From NCBI GenBank assembly GCA_009843815.1, contig VYCS01000032.1, positions 1-48,201 on the forward strand: DNA of 48,201 nt, written 5' to 3'. Numbering within the stretch: the stretch's first letter is position 1; each line of letters opens with the position of its first letter. Made by a program: the position numbers and the translations under genes. The stretch is from Cenarchaeum sp. SB0675_bin_21. GTDB taxonomy: Archaea; Thermoproteota; Nitrososphaeria; Nitrososphaerales; Nitrosopumilaceae. Below the pieces are notes generated by a model. It saw nothing but the letters and a program-made list of their open reading frames with translations, was not told the DNA's origin and did no database searches. Of the stretch, positions 33,963-42,537 are shown piece by piece.

Positions 33963-34035
33963 CGAATGGTTTGGTTATTACGGCTAACATAGTATATGTG
34001 CTGTTATAATGGCTACACTAATAGAAAACCATTCG
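33963..34035. repeat. 73-bp palindromic element
   Basis: CGAATGGTTT (33963-33972) pairs perfectly with AAACCATTCG (34026-34035); within the loop is ACATA-GTA-TATGT. The region 33935-34200 between two convergent genes contains no plausible gene besides this. It could be a terminator shared by the two genes, a small structured RNA or a degenerate mobile element. Confidence 0.5.
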
Positions 34036-34200
34036 ACATGGTTCCCACAGCGGCGGGTGTTTGCTTGAAAGATGCAAACTCAGAGCTTTGATGGGGACAA
34101 AGTAGTGCCAGATATCATATAGTTATGTGATAAATATGGCGCAAAATCGACCCGCAACATCAAGTATAATGAAAACATCAAACTTTGGCACATAATTCTC

Positions 34201-35046
34201 TTAGGCAGTATCAGGGGCAGCACTATTCCATATCATCATGATGGCCGTGACAGTCATGGTCGCCATCACCAACACTCGGGCGTACTTTTCACCTACCTCC
34301 AGTGAGAGTTTGGCTCCGGTCATGCCGCCCAACAATCCTCCTGCAGATAACAGTAACGCCAGTATAGCATCGGTATTACCCAATACACCATGAGTAGTTA
34401 TCCCAGCTATGGAGGTCAACAAAAGTGCCATTATGGATGTGGGGGCTGCACGCATTACGCTCATGCCGTATAGCATCACCAATAATGGAACAAAGACCAC
34501 ACCTCCACCTATTCCAAAGTACGAAGAGACCAAACCTGCAAGGAAGCTGGTACCTGCAGAGAGTGTCAAAAAGATGGGGGTCCCTGGATGTGGACGGCTG
34601 CGCAGACGGGGACGGATATACACATAGACACCTGCAGATATTAGAATCGTAGCTAAAAGTATGCTGTAAGAGCCAACCTCGGCATCCTTTGATAGTATGG
34701 CGCCCAATATACTGCCAGGTATGGCTATCATGCCCAGTTTCAGAGCTTCCTTGTACTCTATGCGTCTTTGTCGTCCATATATCAGACTTGAGGCGGTTGC
34801 GTTGGACATTGTGGCGGCAAGACTGCCAAAGGCGGCAACCGGAGGCGATAGTCCCAGAAATATCAGTATGGGTATTATGACAAGGCCGCCTCCCAGACCC
34901 GCTATAGATGCCAATGTACTAGCTGCAGTTGCCAGGAACACAAAGAATACGGCAGTCTGCACGTCGGGTACCAGTGCTGAACCACCAAAGAGTGCGGCTA
35001 AAATCAGCAATCCAATAACGAGTAATATGATAATCCACTGTATCAT
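34201..35046 (-). CDS. TauE/SafE-family membrane permease
   Basis: An eight-helix membrane protein with the TauE/SafE pattern: a repeated half, ASIAGLGGGLVIIPILIFLG near residue 45 and SSYFGIGGGVVFVPLLVML near 170, each containing the family's G-x-G-G-G motif, and FGSLAATMSNATASSLIY. The family exports sulfonates or sulfite or takes up related anions; the substrate cannot be read. Its start overlaps the stop of the 35043-35690 gene by ATGA, so the two genes are cotranslated. 281 residues is normal. Confidence 0.85.
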   Translation of the reverse strand: MIQWIIILLVIGLLILAALFGGSALVPDVQTAVFFVFLATAASTLASIAGLGGGLVIIPILIFLGLSPPVAAFGSLAATMSNATASSLIYGRQRRIEYKEALKLGMIAIPGSILGAILSKDAEVGSYSILLATILISAGVYVYIRPRLRSRPHPGTPIFLTLSAGTSFLAGLVSSYFGIGGGVVFVPLLVMLYGMSVMRAAPTSIMALLLTSIAGITTHGVLGNTDAILALLLSAGGLLGGMTGAKLSLEVGEKYARVLVMATMTVTAIMMIWNSAAPDTA

Positions 35047-35690
35047 GGAGTGTTACCAATCAAAATTGTCCATAAATAGTTGCCAGATGAGCCGGTCAGC
35101 TCCAACAAGACCGGTGTTGGTAGACCATCGATAGTGGACTTTGTGGCCATAGTACTCTCTCTTGTATGTCTATCCGATAACTGCTCTATCCAGAGGGCGG
35201 ATGTGCCACCTGTGCACTCAAATACACTTCCAATAATCGAATCAGCTACAGCAGTCACGGTATGTACACCAGAAGGTATGGTGTCAGATCGTACAACCCC
35301 CAACACAGCAGAGGGCTCATCAGTCGTACCCACCATGTGGACGTTGCCCAAAAATTCACCACTCTGTACGAGTTCGGTAGATGTGCAGTATACGGGTACA
35401 GTGCCATCTGCAAAGAACGAGCAAAATTCTGCAGCCTTTTCGCCAGAAAACTCTAGTGATGAGGACATCTGTATATCGTGTCTTTCGAGCGCAGACCGAA
35501 TCAAGTTGTTATCATCATACGATAAGGGTGTTACAGATAGTTCACTCTCAGTCAAATCATCCGCGCAGATATACGACTCTGATGCTTGTATTTCAATTTC
35601 AGGTTGTTGGCCCAAATTATATATCAAAACAAGAGCAGACATGCTCACACCAATCAAAATAATTATTGTAATCAGTATACTGCGTCTCAT
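35043..35690 (-). CDS. Membrane-anchored secreted protein coupled to the permease
   Basis: Starts MRRSILITIIILIGVSMSAL with one N-terminal membrane helix, then a soluble domain of about 190 residues rich in Ser, Thr and acidic residues. Four Cys (YICADD, EFCSFF, VYCTST, FECTGG) may form two disulfides outside the cell. The start is the ATG at 35690 because ATTTATTTTG lies about 26-30 bases upstream; upstream in-frame codons are unlikely. Translationally coupled with the TauE-type gene, it could be its extracellular partner; no homologue is recognised. Confidence 0.6.
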   Translation of the reverse strand: MRRSILITIIILIGVSMSALVLIYNLGQQPEIEIQASESYICADDLTESELSVTPLSYDDNNLIRSALERHDIQMSSSLEFSGEKAAEFCSFFADGTVPVYCTSTELVQSGEFLGNVHMVGTTDEPSAVLGVVRSDTIPSGVHTVTAVADSIIGSVFECTGGTSALWIEQLSDRHTRESTMATKSTIDGLPTPVLLELTGSSGNYLWTILIGNTP

Positions 35691-35828
35691 GTTTTCTAAT
35701 TGTGAAATCAAAATAAATTCTTTGGTGTTGCAGGGGTGTGTCCCGCAGGTAAATATCCAAAAACAGTGAATGATGTATGCCAATAACGGTAATCAAATAT
35801 TAAATAGTAAAACATAGTATAGTACTCT

Positions 35829-37445
35829 ATGAAAAGACGATGTGGTGACACCGTAGCAGTAGCAATGCCACACGGTAAGATATACCACCCTGCAAAGTTT
35901 TGTGAACTGACAGGATCTCGTAGACCGCCCAAATACGACCCAGATGATATACTGGAATCCGCCTTACAATATGCAGGACATAAGACTGGGCTGGGATACC
36001 GTCTTTGGTCCGAATTGATCAGGGATTTTCCAAAAGTACGGGAAGCGTATAGTGAAGATGAGTTAGAAGAGTATGATGTCAGAGCCAAGAACATATACAG
36101 ACTGCTCAAGCACCGCGACAACAAATACATGGCGCAGTTCGCGTTAACCATGAAAGATGAGTGTGAGGCTAAGATGCGTGCATACTACAAGAGGGGTGCG
36201 CAAGACCCCAACGCGCGGCGGCCAAAGTGTACAAGTCCAGTACTGCGGCAGAATGCTGGGTCTTGTCGGATATATGGTCAAGGTTTCCGATGTAGGTTAT
36301 CTGACGCACCGAATCAACCCCTACAGGCATCACCATACGTGGTGTTGCGGTTTCCCATCACACCACATAAACACACCGTGGAGATACAACTCACGCCGTA
36401 CATGGTAGAAAAGTTGGCTACTGCCGTAAGTGTGGGGGCGGTTACCATAAATGACAAAACGGTATCCATCGCGTATGAACCACAACCAACCACACCAGTG
36501 CAGGCCAAAGGTATGATGGGTATGGATGTCAACAAAGTACAGCATGTAACGGTTGACACCGACGGTAATGTAAAACGCATTCCAAATGGGGCGCTTGAAG
36601 CCGCTCAGACACGACGGCAGAAACACGCCAACCTAGGCATGACTGGTGGCAAACCGAAGAGTAAACAAGCCCAAAAACCAAAGAAAGGGAGGCGTACTCT
36701 ACCAAAGCACATCAAACATGCAGGCCGCAAGCCAAAGAACAAGCGGCGAGATGAGAGAGTTAGTCGTCGCGAACGCGCTCGCATAAACACCAGATACAAC
36801 AACCAAAAGAAGGACTGGCTGTTCAAGCTGATGTACAGGTTGGCCGCGTTGGGCTTTGTGTTGGTGTTGGAGGAGCCAACCATCGACAGGATGATGAAAA
36901 AGAGTAACAAACAGATGTCAAACGAGACGCGCGACTTGTTGAAGATGGGGCTGAGTCAGGGTACGATATGGGCGGTGGCTAAAAGCGTATACGGAAAGCA
37001 TGGTCTTCCCGTGATTGGTGTCGTTGCTAAGGGTACTAGTTCTACTTGCCCTACCTGTAAGAAAGCGTTGTGGGAACCAAAGTACGACACGAAAATATGG
37101 GAGGAATGGAGGCGTATTAAAGGGTGTGAGATTTGTTTATACCATATCGACAGGGATGATGTCGCAGCCATCAATATTGTATGGCGCGGCATCCTCAAAT
37201 ACTGTGAACTGGCAGCCGATTCTAATCGGTGGGTGGCCGGGGATTGGGAGCAGTGCGTCCAACGGTTGTTGGATGCTACCGTCTTGTGGTTTCCGCAGGA
37301 CGGTGAAGGGCGGCGGCCTAAAGGGGAGGTGATGAACTCACTACGCGTGGGTGATGATTTACCGTCCCTGGACGACCACCTGGATGTATCCAATTGTGCT
37401 GCTGGTGTAGCGCTGCCGGAGGAGACTCCAGTGGCTTTATACTAG
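35829..37445 (+). CDS. tnpB: TnpB, second family, RNA-guided endonuclease with long insert
   Basis: 538-residue OrfB-type protein unrelated in detail to the copy at 3911. RuvC motifs are MMGMDVNKVQHVTVD (Asp-233), FVLVLEEPTIDRMM (Glu near 348) and CLYHIDRDDVAAINIVW (Asp near 441-444). The zinc finger is split into CPTC (407-410) and CEIC (433-436). Between motifs 1 and 2 there is a very basic stretch (KPKSKQAQKPKKGRRTLPKH, about 274-293) suited to nucleic-acid binding. All catalytic residues are intact, with a 95-residue tail. The decayed copy at 15001 and the shared 3' module belong to this family. No tnpA is near. Confidence 0.9.
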   Translation: MKRRCGDTVAVAMPHGKIYHPAKFCELTGSRRPPKYDPDDILESALQYAGHKTGLGYRLWSELIRDFPKVREAYSEDELEEYDVRAKNIYRLLKHRDNKYMAQFALTMKDECEAKMRAYYKRGAQDPNARRPKCTSPVLRQNAGSCRIYGQGFRCRLSDAPNQPLQASPYVVLRFPITPHKHTVEIQLTPYMVEKLATAVSVGAVTINDKTVSIAYEPQPTTPVQAKGMMGMDVNKVQHVTVDTDGNVKRIPNGALEAAQTRRQKHANLGMTGGKPKSKQAQKPKKGRRTLPKHIKHAGRKPKNKRRDERVSRRERARINTRYNNQKKDWLFKLMYRLAALGFVLVLEEPTIDRMMKKSNKQMSNETRDLLKMGLSQGTIWAVAKSVYGKHGLPVIGVVAKGTSSTCPTCKKALWEPKYDTKIWEEWRRIKGCEICLYHIDRDDVAAINIVWRGILKYCELAADSNRWVAGDWEQCVQRLLDATVLWFPQDGEGRRPKGEVMNSLRVGDDLPSLDDHLDVSNCAAGVALPEETPVALY

Positions 37446-37464
37446 TGGGACATACCCGTGTTGC

Positions 37465-37644
37465 AGACATCTCGTGACACTCACTATATCCAGTGCCGTT
37501 GGTGATGTGATGGCCGGCACAAGTTGTCCAAAGGTCGGGCGTCAAAACCTGACCAACAAAGAACGTCTCATCAGAGCCCCCTTGGATGGCGTGGGAATTG
37601 TCCCTCACGGACAGCACCCGGCGCCAACATCACTCGAAAGAGTG
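37465..37644 (+). ncRNA. Repeated tnpB 3' module (candidate omega-RNA), intact copy
   Basis: The first 126 bases correspond to 15397-15522 at about 87% identity by eye. The module follows the tnpB stop by 19 bases, and it ends at a perfect hairpin CACTC-GAAA-GAGTG (37631-37644) with a GNRA tetraloop, after which GTCATG follows. In TnpB systems the guide is the sequence just past such a hairpin. A short frame with MAGTSCPKVGRQNLTNKERL also crosses it. Confidence 0.5.
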
Positions 37645-37677
37645 GTCATGTTTACTTAGAGATGTAATTTCCATTAG

Positions 37678-38169
37678 TTATACTGATATCAGGTATAGCT
37701 GCGAGCCCAACTGTATATTGTGCAGCTCGACAAAACCACCGGTGGCCTCAAGTATGTATAGCGCATCAACTTCCGGGGCAATGGACGGGCAGGTCATGGC
37801 TTCCAAGGCGGTAAGACATGGAGGTACACGTTCTTCGATGTGGACCACAACACCATCTTCATCAAACCATATCATATCCAAGGGAAACTGTACGTTACGC
37901 ATCCACAGACTGTATTGCCCTACAGAGTCAAATATGAATATCATTCCCTGATCATATGGGAGTTCGTTTTGATGCATTAGGCCTAGTACGCGGCGTGGCT
38001 CTGTATCAGCTATCTGCACCTGAACTACAACATCATCTACCCGTATGGTACCTTGTGGAAATTCAGCAAAGTCCATCTTGGTATCTGCTGGTATGGATAT
38101 TATGCCAACCACACCAACTATTACGGCGGCGGCAGCCACGGGTATTAGTACTTGCATTCGGGTGGCCAT
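37678..38169 (-). CDS. DUF192 family secreted/anchored protein
   Basis: Matches DUF192: RVLGLMHQNELPYDQGMIFI near residue 61-80, WMRNVQFPLDMIWFD near 90-104 and the C-terminal VPPCLTALEAMTCPSIAPEV followed by YILEATGGF. Residues 7-27 (LIPVAAAAVIVGVVGIISIP) form an N-terminal signal or anchor, so the domain lies outside. Family function is unknown; the conserved residues include two Cys here. Start ATG 38169 fits a TTTTTAATG box A about 26 bases upstream. Divergent from the DtxR gene. Confidence 0.9.
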   Translation of the reverse strand: MATRMQVLIPVAAAAVIVGVVGIISIPADTKMDFAEFPQGTIRVDDVVVQVQIADTEPRRVLGLMHQNELPYDQGMIFIFDSVGQYSLWMRNVQFPLDMIWFDEDGVVVHIEERVPPCLTALEAMTCPSIAPEVDALYILEATGGFVELHNIQLGSQLYLISV

Positions 38170-38230
38170 TACTACACGTTGTGCAATGCCATTAAAAATC
38201 GTATCCTGTGCAGGTATAATAAATGGAGCT

Positions 38231-38240
38231 CTTTAATATG
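38231..38240 (+). promoter_or_regulatory. Box A for the DtxR-family gene
   Basis: CTTTAATATG centred 25 bases before the ATG at 38260. Confidence 0.5.
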
Positions 38241-38259
38241 GTGTAGACGTATTAGTATT

Positions 38260-38721
38260 ATGCCGCCGGATGTTAGCAGGTTAGATTCCATTCGTGCTGC
38301 ACATGGCGTGGGCCGTCGAGATTCAAGTCCCCGTATGGAAGACTATCTAGAGGTGATGGCAGAGCTTGTAGAACTAAAAGGATATGCCACCACTTTGGAC
38401 ATATCCAGATACATGAATGTAAGTGCGCCTAGTGTCACCAAGATGCTACATCGATTGGATGAGGGCGGCTTTCTAAAGTATGAAAAGTACCATGGCATAA
38501 ACTTGACTAACAAAGGACGCAAGTTGGCCGACTCCATACGACAGAGGCATGGTACTCTGTTGGAGTTCTTTGATATGTTGGGCATAACTGGTGATGCCGC
38601 AAATCAGGATGCCGAGGGTATAGAACACCATTTGAACCCGGAGACTGTATTTCAGTTACGAAAGTTCATCACGTATTTAAAGGCAAACCCAAAAATTATT
38701 GAGGAGTTTGGGCGTCTTTAA
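38260..38721 (+). CDS. DtxR/MntR-family metal-dependent transcription regulator
   Basis: The winged-helix DNA-binding domain is MEDYLEVMAELVELKGYATT then LDISRYMNVSAPSVTKMLHR, the characteristic DtxR recognition helix, followed by LTNKGRKLADSIRQRHGTLL and the metal-binding FFDMLGI and EGIEHHL motif. At 153 residues it has the two-domain form without the SH3-like domain. ATG 38260 is chosen by the box A 25 bases upstream; upstream in-frame codons contain no plausible start. It probably senses manganese or iron. Its 3' end overlaps the convergent PIN-ATPase gene by 26 bases. Promoter targets are not visible. Confidence 0.92.
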   Translation: MPPDVSRLDSIRAAHGVGRRDSSPRMEDYLEVMAELVELKGYATTLDISRYMNVSAPSVTKMLHRLDEGGFLKYEKYHGINLTNKGRKLADSIRQRHGTLLEFFDMLGITGDAANQDAEGIEHHLNPETVFQLRKFITYLKANPKIIEEFGRL

Positions 38722-40528
38722 CAATCACGCGAATATCTCCATCTTCAGAGACCATATCTATAAAACGCCGCGCAGCTTCGGATCTCTTTGGTAGTTTTAT
38801 TTGACCCTTGCGCCCCACCCGCCTGGATGTCAGAGGCGTATTATCAACAAAGACTGTAGCGGACATGGAAGCATATTGTGAGCCCACATCCAGCAACAAG
38901 GCGGTCTTGGACTCTGAAAAGCTGGTAGGCACTTCAAGACCATCAACAATTGATTCGTTATCTCGCGCCTCCACATCTATGGATATTCCCAGCTTTCGTT
39001 CCAAATCACTGATGTTAGAGCCTCGGCGTCCTATAACGCTGGGTATACGATCCTTTGCCACGCGAACCACGACACGACTATCAGAGAGTATCTCTACGGC
39101 CACATTGGGGTCGTATCGCTCAAACATTGAGCGTATCTTGTCTTCGGCAAGTCCACCTATACCCTTTGTATGGCCATCTAACACCGGCACTATTACATTC
39201 TCCTGACCAAACGTGTAAATCTCGTGTTCCAGTGCCTTGGTTGTAAAGTCGCGAACCTCGATGACTGGTCGTGCCAAATCTGCCTCTATCATGCCAGAAG
39301 GTACTTTTACCTTCAGGTCCAGCTCATAGACTTTTTCAATACCACCATCCTGAACAAACACTACAGTATCCAATACGCTTGGGATGATTCCCAAATCCAC
39401 CTTCCCAATGAATCTTTGAATGCCATCCATGGGCGAGTTAGCATGTACTACTCCCACCATCCCTACACCAGCAAGTCGAAGATCAGTGAACGTTTCAAAG
39501 TCCTCACGCCGGCGCACCTCATCAAATATGGTACAGTCAGGCCTTACCAAGAGAAGTATGTCTGCAGAGTTTTCAAAACTGCCATCTAATTTAGCATATT
39601 GTGTAATATTGGAGCTCACTTGTAGGTCTCTAGGAGATTCAAATGTCTTAACTATACGACCCTTCGCACTGTAAAAGTCGGCCAAACTTGATGCCAATGT
39701 GGACTTACCAGAGCCTGGCGGGCCGGCCACCACCACACCCTCTGCAGTATCAGCAAACCGCTCCATCAGCTCATCAGATACATCATAGTCATTCAAAGAT
39801 AGATTGACTAGTGGATGTACAATTGTTATCTCTATTGCTTCTGAGAATGGTGGTCGGGTTATTGCGATTCTGTAATCTTCGTATTGTACGACGGTGGCTC
39901 CGGGCTTTTCTATCTCAATTATTCCATTGGAACTTCGAGTGGCATCTACTATTTTAGAGGCTATTCGCTCCAAATCCACGTGTGTCAGGGGGGCGCTGTC
40001 TAGTGAGACCATTATAAATGAGCCGGGGCCTCCTCTTTTGGCTACAGGAGCCATATTCTCTTTTAGGTGCACGCTCATCGTATCTGAATCAAAGTATTTG
40101 GGAAACTCCATATCCACAGATTCGGTGTCAGGTGGAAGGAGGATTGCATCCATGCCTGTCGCGCGCGCCGCGAGGTGCTGAAGGGTATCTGATGTGTATA
40201 GTGTTGCCCGAAGTCGTTTTGCAGTATCGTTTATGAGATTGTCCAGTCTGCCACTACTGGACAGCTCCAGATCTTCGGCTGTTGCGTGATTACCATGTAT
40301 GGTGACGGTAATACCAGCATCTGAGGACAATTCAAATAGTTGTTGAAGTGTCCCAAGGCCTGCCCACCCCTGCTGGCGATGGTTGTTGGCCTGCGCATAT
40401 AGTTCATCAAGTACCACCTGCGGTATTATTATCTCATAGTTACGCATATCACCTGATTCAACACGGTTCAATAGACGACTGTTTACTATAACGCTGGTAT
40501 CGACAACCACTCGCTTTGCCCTTTCCAT
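38696..40528 (-). CDS. PIN-domain, ATPase and KH-domain protein (archaeal PINc/ATPase)
   Basis: Three domains in order: a PIN nuclease-like domain at residues 1-120 with Asp in VVDTSVIVNS and YTSDTLQHL; a PilT/VirB11-like ATPase with Walker A GPPGSGKSTLASS (about residue 268-280), Walker B ADILLLVRPDCTIFDEVRRR and VVHANSP; and a KH domain with VAKDRIPSVIGRRGSNISDL (about residue 508). This combination is a known archaeal family of unsettled function, likely in RNA processing. 610 residues is full length. The start ATG 40528 is followed by a Lys/Arg-rich opening. The region upstream is the structured non-coding DNA at 40529-40952. Confidence 0.92.
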   Translation of the reverse strand: MERAKRVVVDTSVIVNSRLLNRVESGDMRNYEIIIPQVVLDELYAQANNHRQQGWAGLGTLQQLFELSSDAGITVTIHGNHATAEDLELSSSGRLDNLINDTAKRLRATLYTSDTLQHLAARATGMDAILLPPDTESVDMEFPKYFDSDTMSVHLKENMAPVAKRGGPGSFIMVSLDSAPLTHVDLERIASKIVDATRSSNGIIEIEKPGATVVQYEDYRIAITRPPFSEAIEITIVHPLVNLSLNDYDVSDELMERFADTAEGVVVAGPPGSGKSTLASSLADFYSAKGRIVKTFESPRDLQVSSNITQYAKLDGSFENSADILLLVRPDCTIFDEVRRREDFETFTDLRLAGVGMVGVVHANSPMDGIQRFIGKVDLGIIPSVLDTVVFVQDGGIEKVYELDLKVKVPSGMIEADLARPVIEVRDFTTKALEHEIYTFGQENVIVPVLDGHTKGIGGLAEDKIRSMFERYDPNVAVEILSDSRVVVRVAKDRIPSVIGRRGSNISDLERKLGISIDVEARDNESIVDGLEVPTSFSESKTALLLDVGSQYASMSATVFVDNTPLTSRRVGRKGQIKLPKRSEAARRFIDMVSEDGDIRVIVKDAQTPQ

Positions 40529-40952
40529 GATTCAGACAATATGCACACTACTAAATAGCTTACATCTGAAGGGGCGTACATGCTCAACTCCGCCCCCCGT
40601 TCTAGGTCCGATTTTGATGTGATACGGGCATCGCAGCCTTACTAACGGCGCAAAACGGTGTTAATTAGCAATATGTGGCAACAAGCTATATCGAGCGCCT
40701 AAAATTAGCAGGGGGCATGGTAACCGTTTAGCCCCCACAAATGGATTACCCCCGCAAGACGGGGCGACGGTCCGAGACGAAGCGTGATACCGCCAGACAC
40801 CCGCCACATCCAACATGTATCGTAGGAGGGATATTGATGGGATGGTACACCGCGGAATGCCCTACGTTTGGGCATGGCCAAATCACCGGTCCTTGCAAGG
40901 AGAACCTAACTCCACAAAGTTATTATAACAAAAATTAACAAAGTACCATACA
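40529..40952. other. Non-coding, hairpin-rich region upstream of iscA
   Basis: No gene can be supported in these 424 bases. They hold GGGGGC/GCCCCC (40711-40716 and 40731-40736), an ATGCCC/GGGCAT hairpin (40857-40862 and 40870-40875) and the diverged mini-element at 40743-40906. G/C content is above the flanks. The promoter of iscA probably lies in its last 50 bases. A 65-codon open frame crosses it but has no family resemblance. Confidence 0.6.
40743..40906. mobile_element. Diverged 164-bp relative of the 462-bp mini-element
   Basis: The right end (complement of 40884-40906) reads GGTTCTCCTTGCAAGGACCG, agreeing with the 10992 end at about four of five positions. The left end GGATTACCCCCGCAAGACGG has the same CCCCG/CGGGG hairpin (40750-40764). 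Both end in GGNTT(A/C)C-like bases. No perfect target duplication is visible; CCACAAA occurs on both flanks but not at exact ends. It carries no coding part. Likely an older, decayed member of the same repeat family. Confidence 0.45.
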
Positions 40953-41303
40953 ATGGAGACTAAACAGACACAAAAGTTGATAACCGTTACCGCGACTGCG
41001 GCTACAAAGATTAAAGAGTTTATGGCCGAAGAGGAAGCCAAGCCCGAATATCTGCGTGTATACGTACAGGGAGGAGGATGTTCTGGCCTCTCATACGGCA
41101 TGGGCTTTGAGGCCAAGCCAGAGGAGGACGACCTAGTCATAGAAGAGGCTGGTGTAAAGTTACTAGTGGATAGCATGAGTTTAGACCACCTCAAAGGCGC
41201 TAATGTGGACTACATTGAGAGTCTCATGGGCTCTGGATTTAAGATTAACAATCCCAATGTAGTAAAGTCCTGCTCTTGCGGACACTCCTTTAATACCGAG
41301 TAG
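40953..41303 (+). CDS. iscA: Iron-sulfur cluster assembly protein, IscA/ErpA family
   Basis: HesB/IscA scaffold or carrier that delivers 2Fe-2S/4Fe-4S clusters. The three conserved Cys are in GGGCSGLSYGMGF and SCSCGHSF, with DSMSLDHLKGANVDY between them. The N-terminus KLITVTATAATKIKEFMAEE is the typical first helix. 116 residues is normal. ATG 40953. It stands alone, followed 43 bases later by dnaG. Confidence 0.95.
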   Translation: METKQTQKLITVTATAATKIKEFMAEEEAKPEYLRVYVQGGGCSGLSYGMGFEAKPEEDDLVIEEAGVKLLVDSMSLDHLKGANVDYIESLMGSGFKINNPNVVKSCSCGHSFNTE

Positions 41304-41346
41304 TTTTCAAATTTTTCCCATTTTTCAATTTCGTTAGACTATTATA

Positions 41347-42537
41347 ATGCAATCCAGATTATTCATACATGATAATTCAGGAGTTGATTGGTTTATGCCC
41401 AGCACGGGCGCTGACAAATATAATGTTAAGCTTTCCTTCAAAGTGGATGGGATCGTTGAGCGGACAGATATAATCGGAGCCATCTTTGGGCAGACCGAAG
41501 GTCTGCTAGGTCCCGAAATGAACCTCAACGAACTGCAGCGAGCATCAAAGGTAGGACGTATCGAAGTTGACATACGTGTCTCTGGAAATGCCACCAGTGG
41601 TGAGGTAAATATTCCTATGAGTACCGATATCGATCCCTGCGCTCTGATAGCTGCAGCCATAGAAAGTATTGAAAAGGTAGGTCCCTTTGACTGTAGTTAC
41701 AAGCTCATCTCACTAGAAGATATACGAGCCGTCAAGAAAGATGACATAGTACGGCGCGCCAAGGAGATAAAACAACGTTGGGCCACAAAGACCATAAGCG
41801 AGGGCGAGTCCATGATTCGTGACATACATCAGGGCGCTTCAAGAACACTGGCATCTTATGGACCATCAAAACTTACCTGTGGTTCTGGCGTATACGAGAG
41901 TAACTGGATAATTCTAGTAGAGGGGAGGGCGGATGTCATCAATCTACTGAGGGCCGGCTACGATAATGCCATAGCAATTGAGGGCGCAAAGATAGACGAC
42001 TCCATAAAAGATCTGTGTTCTGCAAAGGAGAAGATAGTAGCATTTACCGATGGGGATAGAGCAGGAGGTTTTATACTGAAAGGTCTAAAGTCTGTGGTTA
42101 CTGTCGATTATGAGTTACGTGCCGACCCGGGAATGGAGGTCGAAGAGTTGACTCCTCTACGTATTGACGAAATACTAAGACCCATAGTAAAGCAGATTGA
42201 GTCGGGGGATGAACCTGCACCGGAGTTGAGTAGTTCTGAAAAGGCAGTTCAGTCACTTGCTGCGGTCATATATCCAAAACTAAAAGAGACATTAGAGGCA
42301 GTTGCGCTGGATGAGAGCCAAGAGGAGATGTTTCGAGTGCCAATCAATGAATTAGTACGCACCATATCTACACAGTCAAATGTTCATTTCTTGTTTCTGG
42401 ACGGAATAATAACACAGAGATTGCTGGATGGTGCCCGAAGTGCAGGCGTGCAGTATATAGTGGGACACCGGGTGGCAAAGGTGACTAACACAGGTGGAGT
42501 GGCGCTCACATCATTTGCGGACTTGGATATTCGTTAG
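41347..42537 (+). CDS. dnaG: DnaG-type primase (archaeal, exosome-associated)
   Basis: Archaeal DnaG with a central TOPRIM domain: IILVEGRADVINLLRAGYDN followed by AFTDGDRAGGFILKGL, which hold the acidic metal ligands. The flanking archaeal-specific parts include VYESNWIIL and a long C-terminal helical domain (ALDESQEEMFRVPINELV) that binds the exosome in related archaea. 396 residues is as expected. It is immediately followed by ribK with no gap (stop 42537, next codon 42538), so the two could be cotranscribed. Confidence 0.95.
   Translation: MQSRLFIHDNSGVDWFMPSTGADKYNVKLSFKVDGIVERTDIIGAIFGQTEGLLGPEMNLNELQRASKVGRIEVDIRVSGNATSGEVNIPMSTDIDPCALIAAAIESIEKVGPFDCSYKLISLEDIRAVKKDDIVRRAKEIKQRWATKTISEGESMIRDIHQGASRTLASYGPSKLTCGSGVYESNWIILVEGRADVINLLRAGYDNAIAIEGAKIDDSIKDLCSAKEKIVAFTDGDRAGGFILKGLKSVVTVDYELRADPGMEVEELTPLRIDEILRPIVKQIESGDEPAPELSSSEKAVQSLAAVIYPKLKETLEAVALDESQEEMFRVPINELVRTISTQSNVHFLFLDGIITQRLLDGARSAGVQYIVGHRVAKVTNTGGVALTSFADLDIR

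Noticed and set aside
40561-40740. SRP RNA or RNase P RNA in the hairpin-rich region
   Set aside because: Neither the SRP domain IV GGAAGNAG-type loop nor the RNase P GAGGAAAGTC signature was found.
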